Assembly (NCBI GenBank): GCA_964059195.1
Contig: CAXKWD010000005.1
Span: 90,161,882-90,225,881, forward strand
Length of the DNA stretch: 64,000 bases
Source of the DNA: Ectobius pallidus
Taxonomy: Eukaryota; Arthropoda; Insecta; Blattodea; Ectobiidae
Direction of reading: 5' to 3'
The notes beneath the pieces are model-generated. The model was not told the origin of the DNA and ran no database searches. It worked only from the letters and a program-made list of their open reading frames with translations. A program made the position numbers and the translations under genes. Positions 11,685-22,682 of the stretch are shown here, one piece after another (position 1 is the first letter of the stretch; each line of letters starts with the position of its first letter).

Positions 11685-11713
11685 TATAAATTAGCATAAT
11701 AATAATTTCACAC
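11685..11713 (+). promoter_or_regulatory. Core promoter of gene 1 (TATA + Inr)
   Basis: TATAAA at 11685-11690 and TTCACAC, an arthropod-type initiator, about 23 bp downstream (11707-11713). Transcription from here would give a 5' leader of about 65 nt before the ATG at 11774. Spacing fits a TATA-driven promoter; AT-rich context makes chance matches possible. Confidence 0.45.
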
Positions 11714-11773
11714 AAGACTTCTTACAAAAAGGACATTGAAAGTGTCAGAAAAAAATAGTTGACAGTTGTCATC

Positions 11774-11816
11774 ATGTTGGTATGGTGTATTTCATGTGTG
11801 ATACTGTTAATCCAAG
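11774..11816 (+). CDS. Gene 1 exon 1: signal peptide of a secreted protein
   Basis: ATG followed by 13 codons, read as MLVWCISCVILLIQ, then one G before the donor CAAG|GTGAGT at 11817. The peptide is a hydrophobic signal-sequence core. The exon ends in phase 1 (one base of the next codon). The terminal exon at 17970 starts with GC and needs exactly one base upstream; G+GC gives Gly, so the frame continues as …LIQ-GSLALNS…, a sensible signal-peptidase region. The donor is near consensus. The link across the 6.15-kb intron is inference: no transcript is available and further small exons could lie between. Confidence 0.62.
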
Positions 11817-12384
11817 GTGAGTAAAATATTAATTCTGTGTACCATCTTAGGCAGAAAAAAAGGCATTATCATGTGAGTTCTAGAAAGGAAGTACCAAGCA
11901 TGATCAGACAGATTCACAAGCAAATGACTAGTTGAGATAATAAGGTCCATTACGTTTTGTTGCATGTCATCACATAGTATGCCATACCTAGAAATAATGC
12001 CTAAGAAGAAGAATTTAGTGTAAATAATTCATATACTAAAGACAACTGATTTTAAATTAGAAAGGAAAGAAGAGAAAAGATCCTGCATGACTGCATGATC
12101 GAACTCGAACGTGAGAACCATGAGCTATAACCTCTTTACTACAGCACATATTTCTTAAGTAGAAAGTGATTTATGGAACCCTGGAAATAATGTGTCACAA
12201 CACAGCAATATTTTAATGCATTTTAATGTGAGGTGCAATACATCACTAAAAAAATATTTTGCTCCAGATAGCAGCTCAAGGCAGAGAACAGGGAACTGAT
12301 GATGTCAGGCTGTAAAAAGGTGACACTATGCGCTCATATTCTTTTAATTGCTCTCAAGGAAAATTTCTTTTGTCTATAGGCGTA

Positions 12385-12804
12385 CAGCCAGCAAAATGGA
12401 TAGCTGGAAATTGTCAACAAAACGAAACCGGTCAGATGCTTTAACATCCCCCTACAAGTACATGATCGGTTACCCCACCCACCTCTGTAAGCTGGAAAAT
12501 GTAAACAGTTGCGTTCAGGTACTTCCTCATGGTGGAATGGCTCCAATTATTTCGCAAATAATATAATATGTTGCAATCTCTTGAGGTCCCATATTAGCCT
12601 GCCACATACCCACAATGCGACCTCTATTTATTTGTGAAATAATTGGAGCCATTCCACCACGAGGAAGTACCTGAGCGCAACTGTTTACGTTTTCCAGCTT
12701 ACAGAGGTGGGTGGAGTAACCGACCATATACTTGTAGGGGGATGTTAAAGCATCTGACCGGTTTCGTTTTGTTGTCAATTTCCAGCTATCCATTTCGCTG
12801 ACTG
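12385..12804. mobile_element. Tc1/mariner-like fold-back element
   Basis: Arms of about 176 bp (12385-12560 and 12629-12804) are inverted copies of each other, with ends CAGCCAGCAAAATGGATAGC and inverse, flanked by TA on both sides. The 68-bp spacer read on minus (…RGRIVGMWQANMGPQEIA…) resembles the first helix-turn-helix of Tc1-type transposases. Both arms keep an open frame (12397-12566 +, 12613-12793 -), giving nearly the same peptide on opposite strands. Lies in the intron of gene 1. Confidence 0.75.
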
Positions 12805-13344
12805 TACAAAGTGGTGCTTTGCATAATTATATTCGTCAACAGCACGACCAGCAGTGATGTGCTTTGATGCATACATACGGTTGTACCAGCTGTAGCAATG
12901 AAAGAGTTACCGGTAATGAATTAGTGTGTGTTTTGCATTACTTGTGGAAAGAACCATATTGTTATGCCCAGTAATTTATAAATGAAGGAAGGGTTTACTT
13001 GGTCACATGTGACCTGCTTCCTGTTAATAATAGAAGTTTAATGCTTACTCTGCTGGCTAGGGATGTCCAGACTTTCAGAAGGGCAAGAAATAAAAAGTAA
13101 TTATGTAAAGAAAAGATTAAAATTAACCAAGACAGATAAGATAAAATAAAATTTATTCACTACAAATTCCTCTATAGAAATATTGACTTTGTCAAAAATC
13201 TAAACCTAAATCTAATAGCTTATAATTATGGCACTTATGAGTATTACTAATTAAAACTAATACAGGCATATATACTAGATTTTTACTTATACTATATAAC
13301 TTAGTAACTAAGGCAAGAAGTTATATGTCAGTTTATCAGCTACA

Positions 13345-13651
13345 GGGGTACACCATGTAGCAAAGTGGTTGAGGTGCTGCGCTACAAACCGGAAGGTCAT
13401 GGGTTCGATTCCCAATGAGGTCAATGGAGTATTTCAATTGGCCTAATCCTTATGGTGGCACTATGGCCCTGGGGTCGACTCAGCATCTAACAGAAATGAG
13501 TACCAGGAGCAATCCTGAGGGTAAAGGCGGCCGGTGCATAAGGCTGACAACGTTATCACCTTCATATGCCAAATGTATAAAATCTGGGAGCCTCCACTTC
13601 TTGGAACCCTCTGGGCCTCTATGAGCTGTATAGGGAAAACTTTACTTTCAT
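13345..13651 (+). mobile_element. tRNA-derived SINE, second family
   Basis: A box in TAGCAAAGTGGTTGAGGTGC and B box GGTTCGATTCC, followed by a 230-bp body (…GGGTAAAGGCGGCCGGTGC…). 13-bp target duplications TTTATCAGCTACA at 13332-13344 and 13652-13664 mark the insertion. The body differs from the SINE at 4329, so it is a separate family. Located in the intron of gene 1, sense orientation. Confidence 0.9.
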
Positions 13652-13664
13652 TTTATCAGCTACA

Positions 13665-14167
13665 TAAAAGAGAATCACAATTAAGATATAAATGTATCCT
13701 TAATTTAAGATTTTAATTTTCAAGAATTCATCTACAGTGTATGGCTTATGATGCAGGAGCATTCTTCTAACTGTGATTTTGAATAGTCTTTTCTTTTTCC
13801 AGCTATATTTATACTCCTTTAGCTATGAGGTCATATCAGGAGTTCAGGATCTGTGTCTATACAGTAGGGTAGGCCATGGAATTATTGATTGTTAATTATT
13901 TCGTATTGTTAGTGTATTTTATGGAGGAAATTTTAACTGATATTAATTTAAATGGATTTGATACAGGATGAAGTGGTGAGGATGATTCATGGTACATAAA
14001 TATCCAATTCAGTATTTGCATGAAAATCCCCACTTCAAATTGGCTGGCCATGGGATTTGAACCTGGGACCACCTGAATGTGACTCCAACACGTTACCTGA
14101 ATAGTCTTACATGATAGGTTTTTATGTGATCTGGAGTTTTGTTACATATAGAATTATGGGGAAAAAA
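13665..14167. other. Intron of gene 1, no feature
   Basis: AT-rich; a stretch near 14044-14090 (TGGGATTTGAACCTGGGACC) resembles an inverted, decayed B box and could be a SINE remnant, but no A box or ends can be placed. Confidence 0.35.
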
Positions 14168-14410
14168 TAAATTTTAGTCGCACCTTGGGATGAGTGTTCC
14201 CGCCCACCACACCCTCGCGATGCACTTTCTTTTATACCATGATCTAGCGAATTCTTCTGTCCTCACATTACGAAGAAACTCGTGATTGGACGTTGGTGGT
14301 GTGACGTCATACCGCTAAACAAAAGGTGATAGGCTGACAAACCTCTGGAAGATATAATATGCCACATTTTCAAAACCTACAAACAGTGTATCGTACATTA
14401 TTAAAAAATG
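14168..14410. repeat. Dispersed repeat with CCAAT- and CRE-like boxes
   Basis: Shares the block CACTTTCTTTTATACCA followed by ATCTAGC with copies at about 42357-42410 and 43620-43650. Downstream comes GTGATTGGAC (inverted CCAAT) and TGACGTCA (CRE palindrome) about 20-25 bp later; the copy at 43700 keeps this arrangement. It looks like a promoter-bearing terminal region of a mobile element. The superfamily is not identified. Confidence 0.5.
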
Positions 14411-15214
14411 CAAGGGTGCTTCGCTTTGGCTGCCAACTCCGTTTCGCGCACTTAACTATGTGGTTAGTGTTATGCATTATTTAGACTATATTTAGAGGTG
14501 ATTGCGGATTGCTCCCGACTGGGGAGTGCCGAGTGAGCTAGCGGGTTGTCATTTTGGTGCAAGGGTTGGTAGCTGGTATTAGGTACTATTGGGAGTGTCG
14601 AGTGAAGGAATGGTTGCAATTCACCAAATGCAATTCAGTTCTCATGACAACAGTAATATATTCTCAACACCGGGAAAGCCTGAAGTCACAGACAAGAATA
14701 TTGTTTGCAGTGTTCACATGGGGCTTTGGAAGTTGCATGATACTGGGCCATGGAGTGGGCTTTGACAAATAATATTCAGAGAAGTTATAGATATAATTTT
14801 CAATTATTTATTTTTTAATAATTTATTTCTGTATATATCAATAAAATCATGTAAACTGATGTAACAAAGTGCCAGTATGTTTTTGTTTAATCAGTTATGA
14901 CTGCAATTATGATAATATCATATATGCATATTATGCAGAATATGTTTTTTTTAATTGATTTCCAAGTTAAGCTCCAGATTTATTCATTAAGCAGGGCTTC
15001 TAGGAAGAAGAAAGGTCTACCATCTCGGCCACCTGGGTCATTTTAACGGTCTAGTTGGATAAGTGCATGTAAATCAATAGTGTTTTTTGTCATAGCTACC
15101 TGTATTTTAATTTCCAAGGCCTTATAAGATCACAGTAAAACAATAGGCTATGTTGTCAAGATAACTGATTTTCATTTTGTTTATAAATTCTATCGAATAC
15201 GTATATTACCATAA

Positions 15215-15965
15215 AATAGGCACTAACTTGAGCATTACTCCGAAACAGGTCTACCGATTTTATCCGCTATAAATAGACGTCTTCCCATGGACATTATAGA
15301 TGTGTATACCAAGTTTCATAAAAATCCGGTAGAGCGTATTTGAGTTACCGCGTCTTTAAAATATACACTAAATTGGGTTTTACTCCGGTACCGGTATACC
15401 GATTTGGTCCAATATCAGTAGATGTCTTTCCACGTATATTATAAATGGGTATACAAACTTTCAGGAAAATCCAATAAAGCATATTTGAGTTATCGCGACT
15501 TCTTATATATTAACATAAAAACACAAAATTGGGCACTATTTCGGTACTGGCCAACCGATTTGGTTCAATATCAATAAATGTCTTCCCATGGACATTATAA
15601 ATGCGTATACGAAGTTTCATAAATATCCGATAAAGCGTATTTGAGTTATTGCGCCTTTAAAGTAGACACTAAATTGGGTTTTACTCCGGTACCGGTCAAC
15701 AGATTAGGTTCAAATTCAATAGGGCACTTCTCATGGACGACATAAATGGGTGTACTAAGTTTCATGGAAATCCGATACAGCGTATTTGAGTGATGGTGCC
15801 TTTCTATTAGAAAGGCGTCATAATCTATTAAAATCGGCACTAAATTGGGCATTACTCCGGTACCGGTGAACCGATTTGGTTCAATATCAATAGGGTTCTT
15901 CCCATTGACATTATAAAAGTGTTTTCCAAGTTTCATGAAAATCCGAAAAAGAGTATTTGACTTAT
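15215..15965. repeat. Tandem repeat, about five units of 140-170 bp
   Basis: Each unit reads roughly CACTAAATTGGGYWTTACTCCGG, ACCGATTTGGTTCAATATC, CTTCCCATGGACATTATAAA, CCAAGTTTCATRAAAATCCG, CGTATTTGAGTTA. Unit starts are near 15221, 15363, 15524, 15666 and 15838. Divergent units of unequal length suggest an old array. The minus-strand open frame 15646-16026 is a by-product of the repeat. Confidence 0.82.
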
Positions 15966-16701
15966 GGCGCGTACAGACACACGGACGGACGGACGGACAG
16001 ACGGACAGACATTTTTCGTCCCACACACAATCTCATAAAGTACCATACTGGCACTTAATAATGGAGAGTGAAATCCATGTAAATAAATATAGAGTGTGAT
16101 GCATCACATAACTTTCTCTACCCTGGGCACAAAGAATATAATTTTCTCTCTTCACATTTTCATGTAGAATAAGAGGTCATATTTAGGGTATAGCTTTATC
16201 AGTTGTCTCTGCCTGAGTTTGTGCCAACGATGGATAGTGAGTATGCTTTATCAGCAGTCTGTAAAAAAATATATTTACTGATACATTATTCATCACTGTA
16301 AGCTTTGTATTACTTGAGAGATAGGGATGTTTAATGTAAGCTCTAAGCATGTACAAAGAGACAAAATGGGATGAACATTTTTAGTCCTATGTGCACAGTA
16401 AATTATGTCTCAAATTTTTCGAATAGAATGTGTGAAAGTGATAATGATTTTCTTTCGATTTTAGCCCTGAAATGGTTGTATGGCAACATGAAACTGAGAT
16501 TTGCAACACATACACTAAACAAATACCAGGAATTTCATTAAACTTTCATTAAAAGTTAACATCTCTATCTTTTATTGAAATGGAGATTGCCAGGCTCATT
16601 ACTAGACCCCTTGCATCTTGAGAATCAAAAGTCTTCCATAGCTTAATTTTGAATTACACACAAAATACAAAGCCCGGCTGATGCCAGGCCTTTTAAGCTA
16701 G
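15215..16701 (+). mobile_element. Helitron-like element (3' end certain, 5' end unresolved)
   Basis: Ends AAGCCCGGCTGATGCCAGGC…TTTTAAGCTAG at 16701 followed by T: a GC hairpin then CTAG, the Helitron 3' signature. The last 600 bp match the 3' part of the Helitron at 34345-37108. Inside lies a tandem-repeat block (15215-15960) and a GGACGGACGGACAGACGG stretch (about 15980-16011). I could not place a 5' TC start after an A. No Rep/helicase is present, so it is non-autonomous. In the intron of gene 1. Confidence 0.7.
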
Positions 16702-17960
16702 TAGTGATATAGAATAGAATAGAACAGAAAAGATTAGCTTTATTAATCCCAATTAATTAACTTATATTGTGCATGCGAAAAGTCAATTAACCCATCCGTT
16801 TACCTGGCAATCAATTAGCCTACTCGGAATTCCTTAGCTATATCATTCCTTTCCCAGGTGCAGATAAGTCAGATCTACCTGTAGTGAGCAATATAAACCC
16901 AGTCGATATTCTGACTGACAGATATTTCCTTTTTATGATATGATCTGTATGAATAGAAATTCCTGCTAGTTTATGTACAGAAAATTTGCTTATGTTATTT
17001 CTGAGATCTTCAATCTGATATGCAGTACAAACAAATGCGTGTCAAACAACAATCATATCTGCTTCTGAAATCACCTGTCAAACTGTTTTTCAGCATGCAT
17101 ATTACAAATATCTGTAGTACAAAAATAGTTCTATCTGGCTTTTATTCCAAGTATTTGACACTGCAGTGTCATTTTACAACTGTTTCTCTTGTAAATCTTT
17201 ATAATTGATTTAAATGGCTGTATTCAGGCCCATTGCCAAATTACTGTATGTAATTATTTGGATGGAGAAATAATGGAAATAAATTTAGTGTTTTTAAAAA
17301 AATGATATCTAGAAAATACTTATTTTATTTCATATTACCAAGAGCATGATTACTACATGCCTACATATTGCTTATGTGATGGGTATCAATTTATATGCCG
17401 ATTAAATGTGTATCCAGTATATTATATTAATTCATGGAAGAATTACCTTTCTGTTTAGACACCTACATTATAAAGTAAGTTATGTTCAAAAATTAAAATT
17501 AGCATACATTCTTAGACAGTGAATTTTGCAGGATCTTTCAACATTTGTTAGAAAATCCTAAAGAGTTTGATTTTAATATCGCAGTCGTCTGTCTGTGGAT
17601 GATGTCTATTAAAAAAACTTACTTTTTACTATATGTTTAAAATTAGTTTTTAAATTATACTGATTATCATATAATCCTAACTTATATAGTCCTCTGTAGT
17701 TTCATCCGAGAAATTAACCAGTCCTAAATATTACCCATACTACAAAAAATTCATAAAATTAAATTTCCGAAATGAGCAGTAGGCCTACAGTATTTACAAA
17801 ACTTCAATCTGGATTACCTATACAAAGTTCAAAATGTAATTACACAAAAAAATATAGCTTCAATTCTAGGCTGCTTAGTTATAATTTAGTATTTGTTTGC
17901 TGTTTGTCAGGAAAAATTTTAAAAATGCATTTTATTTTACTAATCTTACTTGTATTTTAT
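16702..17960. other. Rest of the gene 1 intron
   Basis: AT-rich, with no recognised element or additional exon. The last 60 bases form the branch point and acceptor region of exon 2. Confidence 0.5.
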
Positions 17961-17969
17961 GTGTTCCAG

Positions 17970-19060
17970 GCTCTTTGGCACTCAACTCAACAGTGGCAAC
18001 TAATAAAACATCTGTCAATGCATCAGTACCATTAAAAGAAGTTGCTTTGATTCGTGCAGAAGTTACTCTTAGTATTGAACCTTTTGAATCTGCATTAATA
18101 CTTGCATACAACCTTACTAATGGGAATAACACACAAAATGACTCATTTTCTCTTCAAGATACAATTGAGGAGTATTTTGAAACTAATAATCAAATCAGAC
18201 GAGCCAGAAGAAATAGAAGATTAGCATTCTTCTTGGTGTTACGGAGTATAGATCAACAGCTCACAGATGTAAAAAAGATAATTCATAAGTTCAGAGATCA
18301 GGTACTCAACACACTGAAAAAACGCTTTAAAAACATTACAGCAATTGTTCATCCCATTTTGAATTTTGTAAGAGTAATTCGCAAATCCCACTTAGCAATT
18401 CTTCACACCATACGAAGCTACAAAAGAAAAATCGTGAGAGATGCTGTTTTAACTTATGTCACCCATAACAAGAGGAAATCTAGGTTTAAAGTTCTGGAAG
18501 ATGTCAGAAATCTGATTCATAAAGTGAGAAATATTCGACTTGAAAGAGCTATATTTGTTGTAAATACAACCAATACAAGTATTCAAAATTTAACACACAA
18601 ATTGCACGATTTCCTCCCTAGAAAAATTATAAGTAAAAACGGAATCAATGCATTGACTATAGTGAAGGATATATCGAAGTTTAGAAGTGGACGTCTGTTC
18701 AGTATAAGAGGCAGAATTGCTCGAAGGAGACTCAGAAGATTAAATATAATTGAAAAAGGAATTAAATCCATGAACAAAATCCTAGATAAAATCTTGGCTG
18801 TGGTGGAATATTTTACTCCAAAAATGGTATTAATTAGAAAACTAGACCAAACTTTACACAAAGTACAAAGAACTCAAAATCGGAGGATGCAGCGTCAAGA
18901 TTTTGTTCTCACATATCTTAAATCAATTAGAAAAGTGAAAGAGAATGTACCCAAAACTTTCATTCTCTTAATAGGTAATTTTTTAGATAAGATTGAAACC
19001 ACACTGGATTATGTAAGACCTAGAAATATCATTCTCAGAAGAATGGACGATGGAAAATAA
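17970..19060 (+). CDS. Gene 1 exon 2: basic secreted glycoprotein, unknown family
   Basis: 363 codons without interruption, ending at TAA 19058-19060. The acceptor is a pyrimidine-rich TTTTATGTGTTCCAG with a CTAAT branch-point-like sequence upstream. With exon 1 the protein is about 377 aa. Residues 16-90 are Asn/Thr/Ser-rich and fairly acidic, with about six N-x-S/T sequons. Residues 91-98 read RRARRNRR, a furin-type site. The rest is strongly basic and predicted helical, with internal repeats: '…ILDKILAVVEYFTPK…' and the C-terminal '…FLDKIETTLDYVRPR…', each followed by I/LRxxD; VLTY also occurs twice. No transposon protein motif is seen. Length, low stop density and splice-phase fit argue for a real host exon. 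Function unknown; a processed precursor is my inference. Confidence 0.72.
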
Positions 19061-19061
19061 A

Positions 19062-19067
19062 AATAAA
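19062..19067 (+). promoter_or_regulatory. Polyadenylation signal, gene 1
   Basis: AATAAA two bases after the stop codon of gene 1. If used, the 3' UTR would be only about 20-30 nt; another signal further downstream may serve instead. Confidence 0.4.
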
Positions 19068-20600
19068 TCAAAGAGACAATAATAGGCATTCTCCCTTTAA
19101 ACAAAACTATAAGGAAGTCAGGGAGGTAGCCAGGATTTTGGTTTGGGAGGTTCTCACTGGAGGGTCTATGGGTACTCCTCCGATTTTGGGGGGAAAATTA
19201 AGCCTTCAAATTTCATTTCAAAGTCTTTTTTCAGTTACATACAAAATATAATTTTTTACACACATCACACTTTTTACTGTTCCAAAATAATAACATCCTG
19301 AAAAAAGGCATTAAAAAGAAAGGCTTAGTTTTACAACTGTTAATAAGTACTGTTAGTCTAATATAAAATGCTGTAAGGGTAATTAAATACTTTATGTAAG
19401 AATATTAAATGAGATGTACAGTTTCACTTAGTGAAATGGAAAGAGGTTACACAATTATGCATCATTATACATTTAGTTCAAGTAATACTTTATTTAAATG
19501 TGAAACAATGTATTCATAGTGACTAAATAACATTACCTTTCAAAATATTTACTTTTATAAAATTGGCTTATACAAAATGTGATTTTTCAAATGAAATAAA
19601 CATTTATACAGACAGCATGCATCCTGACTACCGGAAGGTATGATTTGTAGCCTTTGTGTTAAATTATAGTTTATAAAATACAGTAAGTTCAATAAGTTGT
19701 ATAAGTTGTTTTTTATGCTTATACCTGCCAGTTTGTATAAACTTCCTCCAGGGACATAGCTAGAGAGGGGGCCTGAGAGACTAGGGCCTCTCCCGAAATA
19801 AAAAAAACTTACGAAAATTAAACAATTGAATATGGTAAATATTTAAGTTTTAAAATAGGATTGTTAAGTTGAAAAATTATACAGTGTACAGAACAATCAA
19901 CAGCATTAAAATTCAACACTGTAAAGTGTGTCAATTTGTAATGTTGCCATGACTTAAGCGGAGAAAGTGGTTCAACCAGTTTTAGATAAATTAACGTTTT
20001 TGGTGTTCAAATGTGTCATTAATTAAGCCCAATACCCAATTCATTTTTTTGACCAAGAGGTCTGAAATTTTCACCATAAGTTCCACATGGCCTGGGTAGT
20101 GTCTATCTCAAATTTCATCCTGATAGCATAGCCAGTTCATGGTTATGTTTTCTATTGTGCTTTATGGAGTCCTGTACAGACATGGTGTGGACAGCATACA
20201 ACATATTATTCTAGCAGTGATGGTACAGATTCATACAATGACTAGTGGATAGAGGATAGAGGATAGTGGATAGAGGATAATGGTGTGCCAATATAAAACT
20301 TAATGAGCAGAGATGGGGAAAATAGAAATCAGGCTTCTTCTTTAGCCTTTATTACAACAGTGTTCGTCTCTGGCGACCATATTTTATGTTCATCAATGGC
20401 TTTGCTGGAATCGATGGATACTTTGATTTCTCACTCATGTAAATCATCAACAATGCTTCCAACCCTTATTTTTTCCCTGGGTTACCCTTAACTTGGTTTT
20501 AATCTGCATAAGTTCCTTTCTCACTTATGGTTTAATATTTCATTATTTTAAAAAATTTTCCTCAGAAAGAAGAATCACACACCTGGGCACACCTGGCATA
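19068..20600. other. No gene; possible decayed transposon ends
   Basis: CAGGGAGGTAGCCAGGATTTT at 19119 and CAGGGACATAGCTAGAGAGG at 19749 look like worn terminal inverted repeats of hAT-type MITEs, but partners and target duplications cannot be found. A GGATAGA/GGATAGT minisatellite lies at about 20242-20280. No coding frame supported. Confidence 0.4.
20242..20280. repeat. Short minisatellite (GTGGATAGAGGATAGA)
   Basis: Five imperfect GGATAG(A/T) units in a row. Confidence 0.75.
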
Positions 20601-21138
20601 CCCTATAGTTCCACCTATGGTGGTAGTTTGCTAAGTTGTAGCACTGTGAGTGCATTGATCATTTCGATCATCGGAACTTCAGTGTTATTTACTTGCAGGA
20701 CTCAGTGTTATGTCATTCTTTTCGCACCCTTGCTGCGAAGGGTAGGAGGGTCCCTCTAGTTGTAGGAGATGGGACTCCAAAATCAAACCCCTGGCCCTGC
20801 AGGTTGGGGGTTGGGCTTGGGGCTGACAACCCCATCCCGGAAAAACCTCAAGTAAGGAAACCTGACATACTGCCTCGGAAGGACTGCTCTAATGGTATGG
20901 AAAAGGAATAACACAATGAACTTAGCGATTGGAACACCCGGTCTATGAATAGAACTGGAGCAATGACTGAACTTGCAAAAAAATTAAAACAATATAACAT
21001 AGATATAGCCTATGTGCTCTGCAAGAAATTAGATGGAAGAGGGATGGTGTTTTAACTAAGAAGGATTTTAGTATATTTTATAGTGGGAACAAGGATGATA
21101 GACATGAATTTGGAACAGGGTTTTATGTACATAAAAGA

Positions 21139-21723
21139 ATGATGGAGAATGTTACACAGTTTGAACCCATTAATGAAAGGATCTGTAAAATCAGAGTAAA
21201 GCTAAAATTTTATAACTTAACCATGATTTCAGTTCATGACCCTACAGAAGATAAAACAGATACAGTGAAGGAGGTATTTTATACTAAATTGGAGAGTGTA
21301 TGTGACTCGATACCTAGCTATGACATGATGATTGTTTTGAGGGACTTCAATGCCCAGGTGGGCAAAGAATCGTCACTATACCCAACATGTGGAAGACATT
21401 CACTGCATGAGAGAACCAATGATAACGGGAGTAGAATGGTTGACTTTGCCCAGGGATGGAACTTGGTTGTTACAGGAACATGGTACCCCCACAAGAGAAT
21501 TCATAAAATGACATGGCGATTCCCTGATGGCAACACATTCAACCAGATAGATCATGTGCTGGTGAACAGTAGACATTGCTCCAGCATATGTGATACGAGG
21601 AGAATGCATGGAGCAAATGTAGGCTTTGATCACTTTATGGTGCACATAAGAATGAAGGTCAGAATTAGAAGTAGAATAAACTACAGGAATTGGATAGTTG
21701 CGAAATGGATAGATTTTTGGTGA
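21139..21723 (+). pseudogene. APE-type endonuclease domain of the RTE-type LINE
   Basis: 195 codons: '…YDMMIVLRDFNAQVGKE…' corresponds to GDFNA(Q)VG with Gly changed to Arg; 'MTWRFPDGNTFNQIDHVLV' is the TWxSPDGxxxNQIDxI block; 'GFDHFMV' stands where SDH is usual. The two altered catalytic-loop residues, and a stop separating it from the N-terminal part (about 20925-21110, 'WNTRSMNRTGAMTEL'), mark it as inactive. In life the domain nicks target DNA for reverse transcription. Confidence 0.85.
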
Positions 21724-22012
21724 AGGAGTCTAAAGAACTCTTTACTAAGAAGGTACAAGAGAACTTGGAATCTAAATTTGACCAGATGCAGAAATATTAG
21801 AGCAGAGCAGAAAGATAAACATAGATGAAACATGGGTAGATATCAAATTGTGTATTAACAAGGCAGCAGAAGAAACTGTTGGGAGGAAAGGAAAATCTCA
21901 GAGGAAGGAGTGCTGGAGCGATCTGAAAATAAGAATATCTGCTACACTAAAATGATCAGTAGAGACACCAGGCAAAACAGACGGGAATATGAGAAATGTA
22001 GGCAGGGCCGCC

Positions 22013-22659
22013 ACATGGGGGGGACTGCTGGACCCAGGTCCCAAAGGGGCCCGGCTCGGTTCTGGTGATGTGATATAAGTTTATGGAAATTTCGGGTTGA
22101 AAACTGAAAAAAAAGTTATTTTTTATTGTGTTAGTAAGTTATTATGTTTGTAACCTCTTTTAGCAAATAGCCCTACTTTTATTTTCATTTTCAACTATTG
22201 GTATAATATAATACTAGTGTAATGTTCTAGTTTTTGTTTTCATTTTTGGATATTTTCAATACTTATTAACTTTATTCTTGGTTCCAGTAGATTAGTTCTT
22301 GAAATTGTTTTGATTGTAATAAAAACACAATACATTTATTCTAAAGCAGTGACATGTTTTGTATTTAGATGTTTCAACACAATGATTTATTAATCAGGAT
22401 AAACATAATTTAGAACAAAAAATGAATACAATTAAACGACCTAGTAATAAAAAATGTTCGAAATGTGGATTCTGGTATCATTTGATAACTAACGATCAAC
22501 GCAACATAAGTTTACAGTGTTTACACCAATTAATATGGCCAGAGCAAACTATCCCTTTTTTATTACATAAATCAGAAAGCTGAATGAGAATGGTCGGCGG
22601 TCAGTGAGGGGCCCATTACGAAATAGTCCTGGGCCCGACCCCGAGATGTGGCGGCCCTG
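22013..22659. mobile_element. hAT MITE (647 bp)
   Basis: Left end CAGGGCCGCCACATGGGG, right end CGAGATGTGGCGGCCCTG; perfect 8-bp target duplication AATGTAGG at 22005-22012 and 22660-22667. Contains a GGGGCCC/GGGCCC-rich pair of subterminal segments. Inserted in the linker of the RTE-type LINE between endonuclease and RT. Confidence 0.95.
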
Positions 22660-22682
22660 AATGTAGGAGGGAAGCCCACAAA

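Noticed and set aside
15189..15215. TCTATCGAATACG as the Helitron 5' end
   Set aside because: The preceding base is T, not A, and it does not match the 5' end of the related copy at 34345.
15215..15965. CRISPR-like array
   Set aside because: Units are long, divergent and contiguous without unique spacers; eukaryotic context.
17772..18035. Alternative reading with MHFILLILLVFYVFQ as signal peptide before gene 1 exon 2
   Set aside because: The frame differs from the 363-codon exon and ends after about 35 codons past the splice site; the hydrophobic stretch is the T-rich branch-point/acceptor region.
17932..18132. Minus-strand frame opposite gene 1 exon 2 (also 18583-18861)
   Set aside because: Antisense shadows of a long coding exon; no initiation context or similarity.
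19119..19800. hAT element between CAGGGAGGTAGCC (19119) and a right end
   Set aside because: No matching inverse terminus or duplicated flank (AAGGAAGT) could be found.
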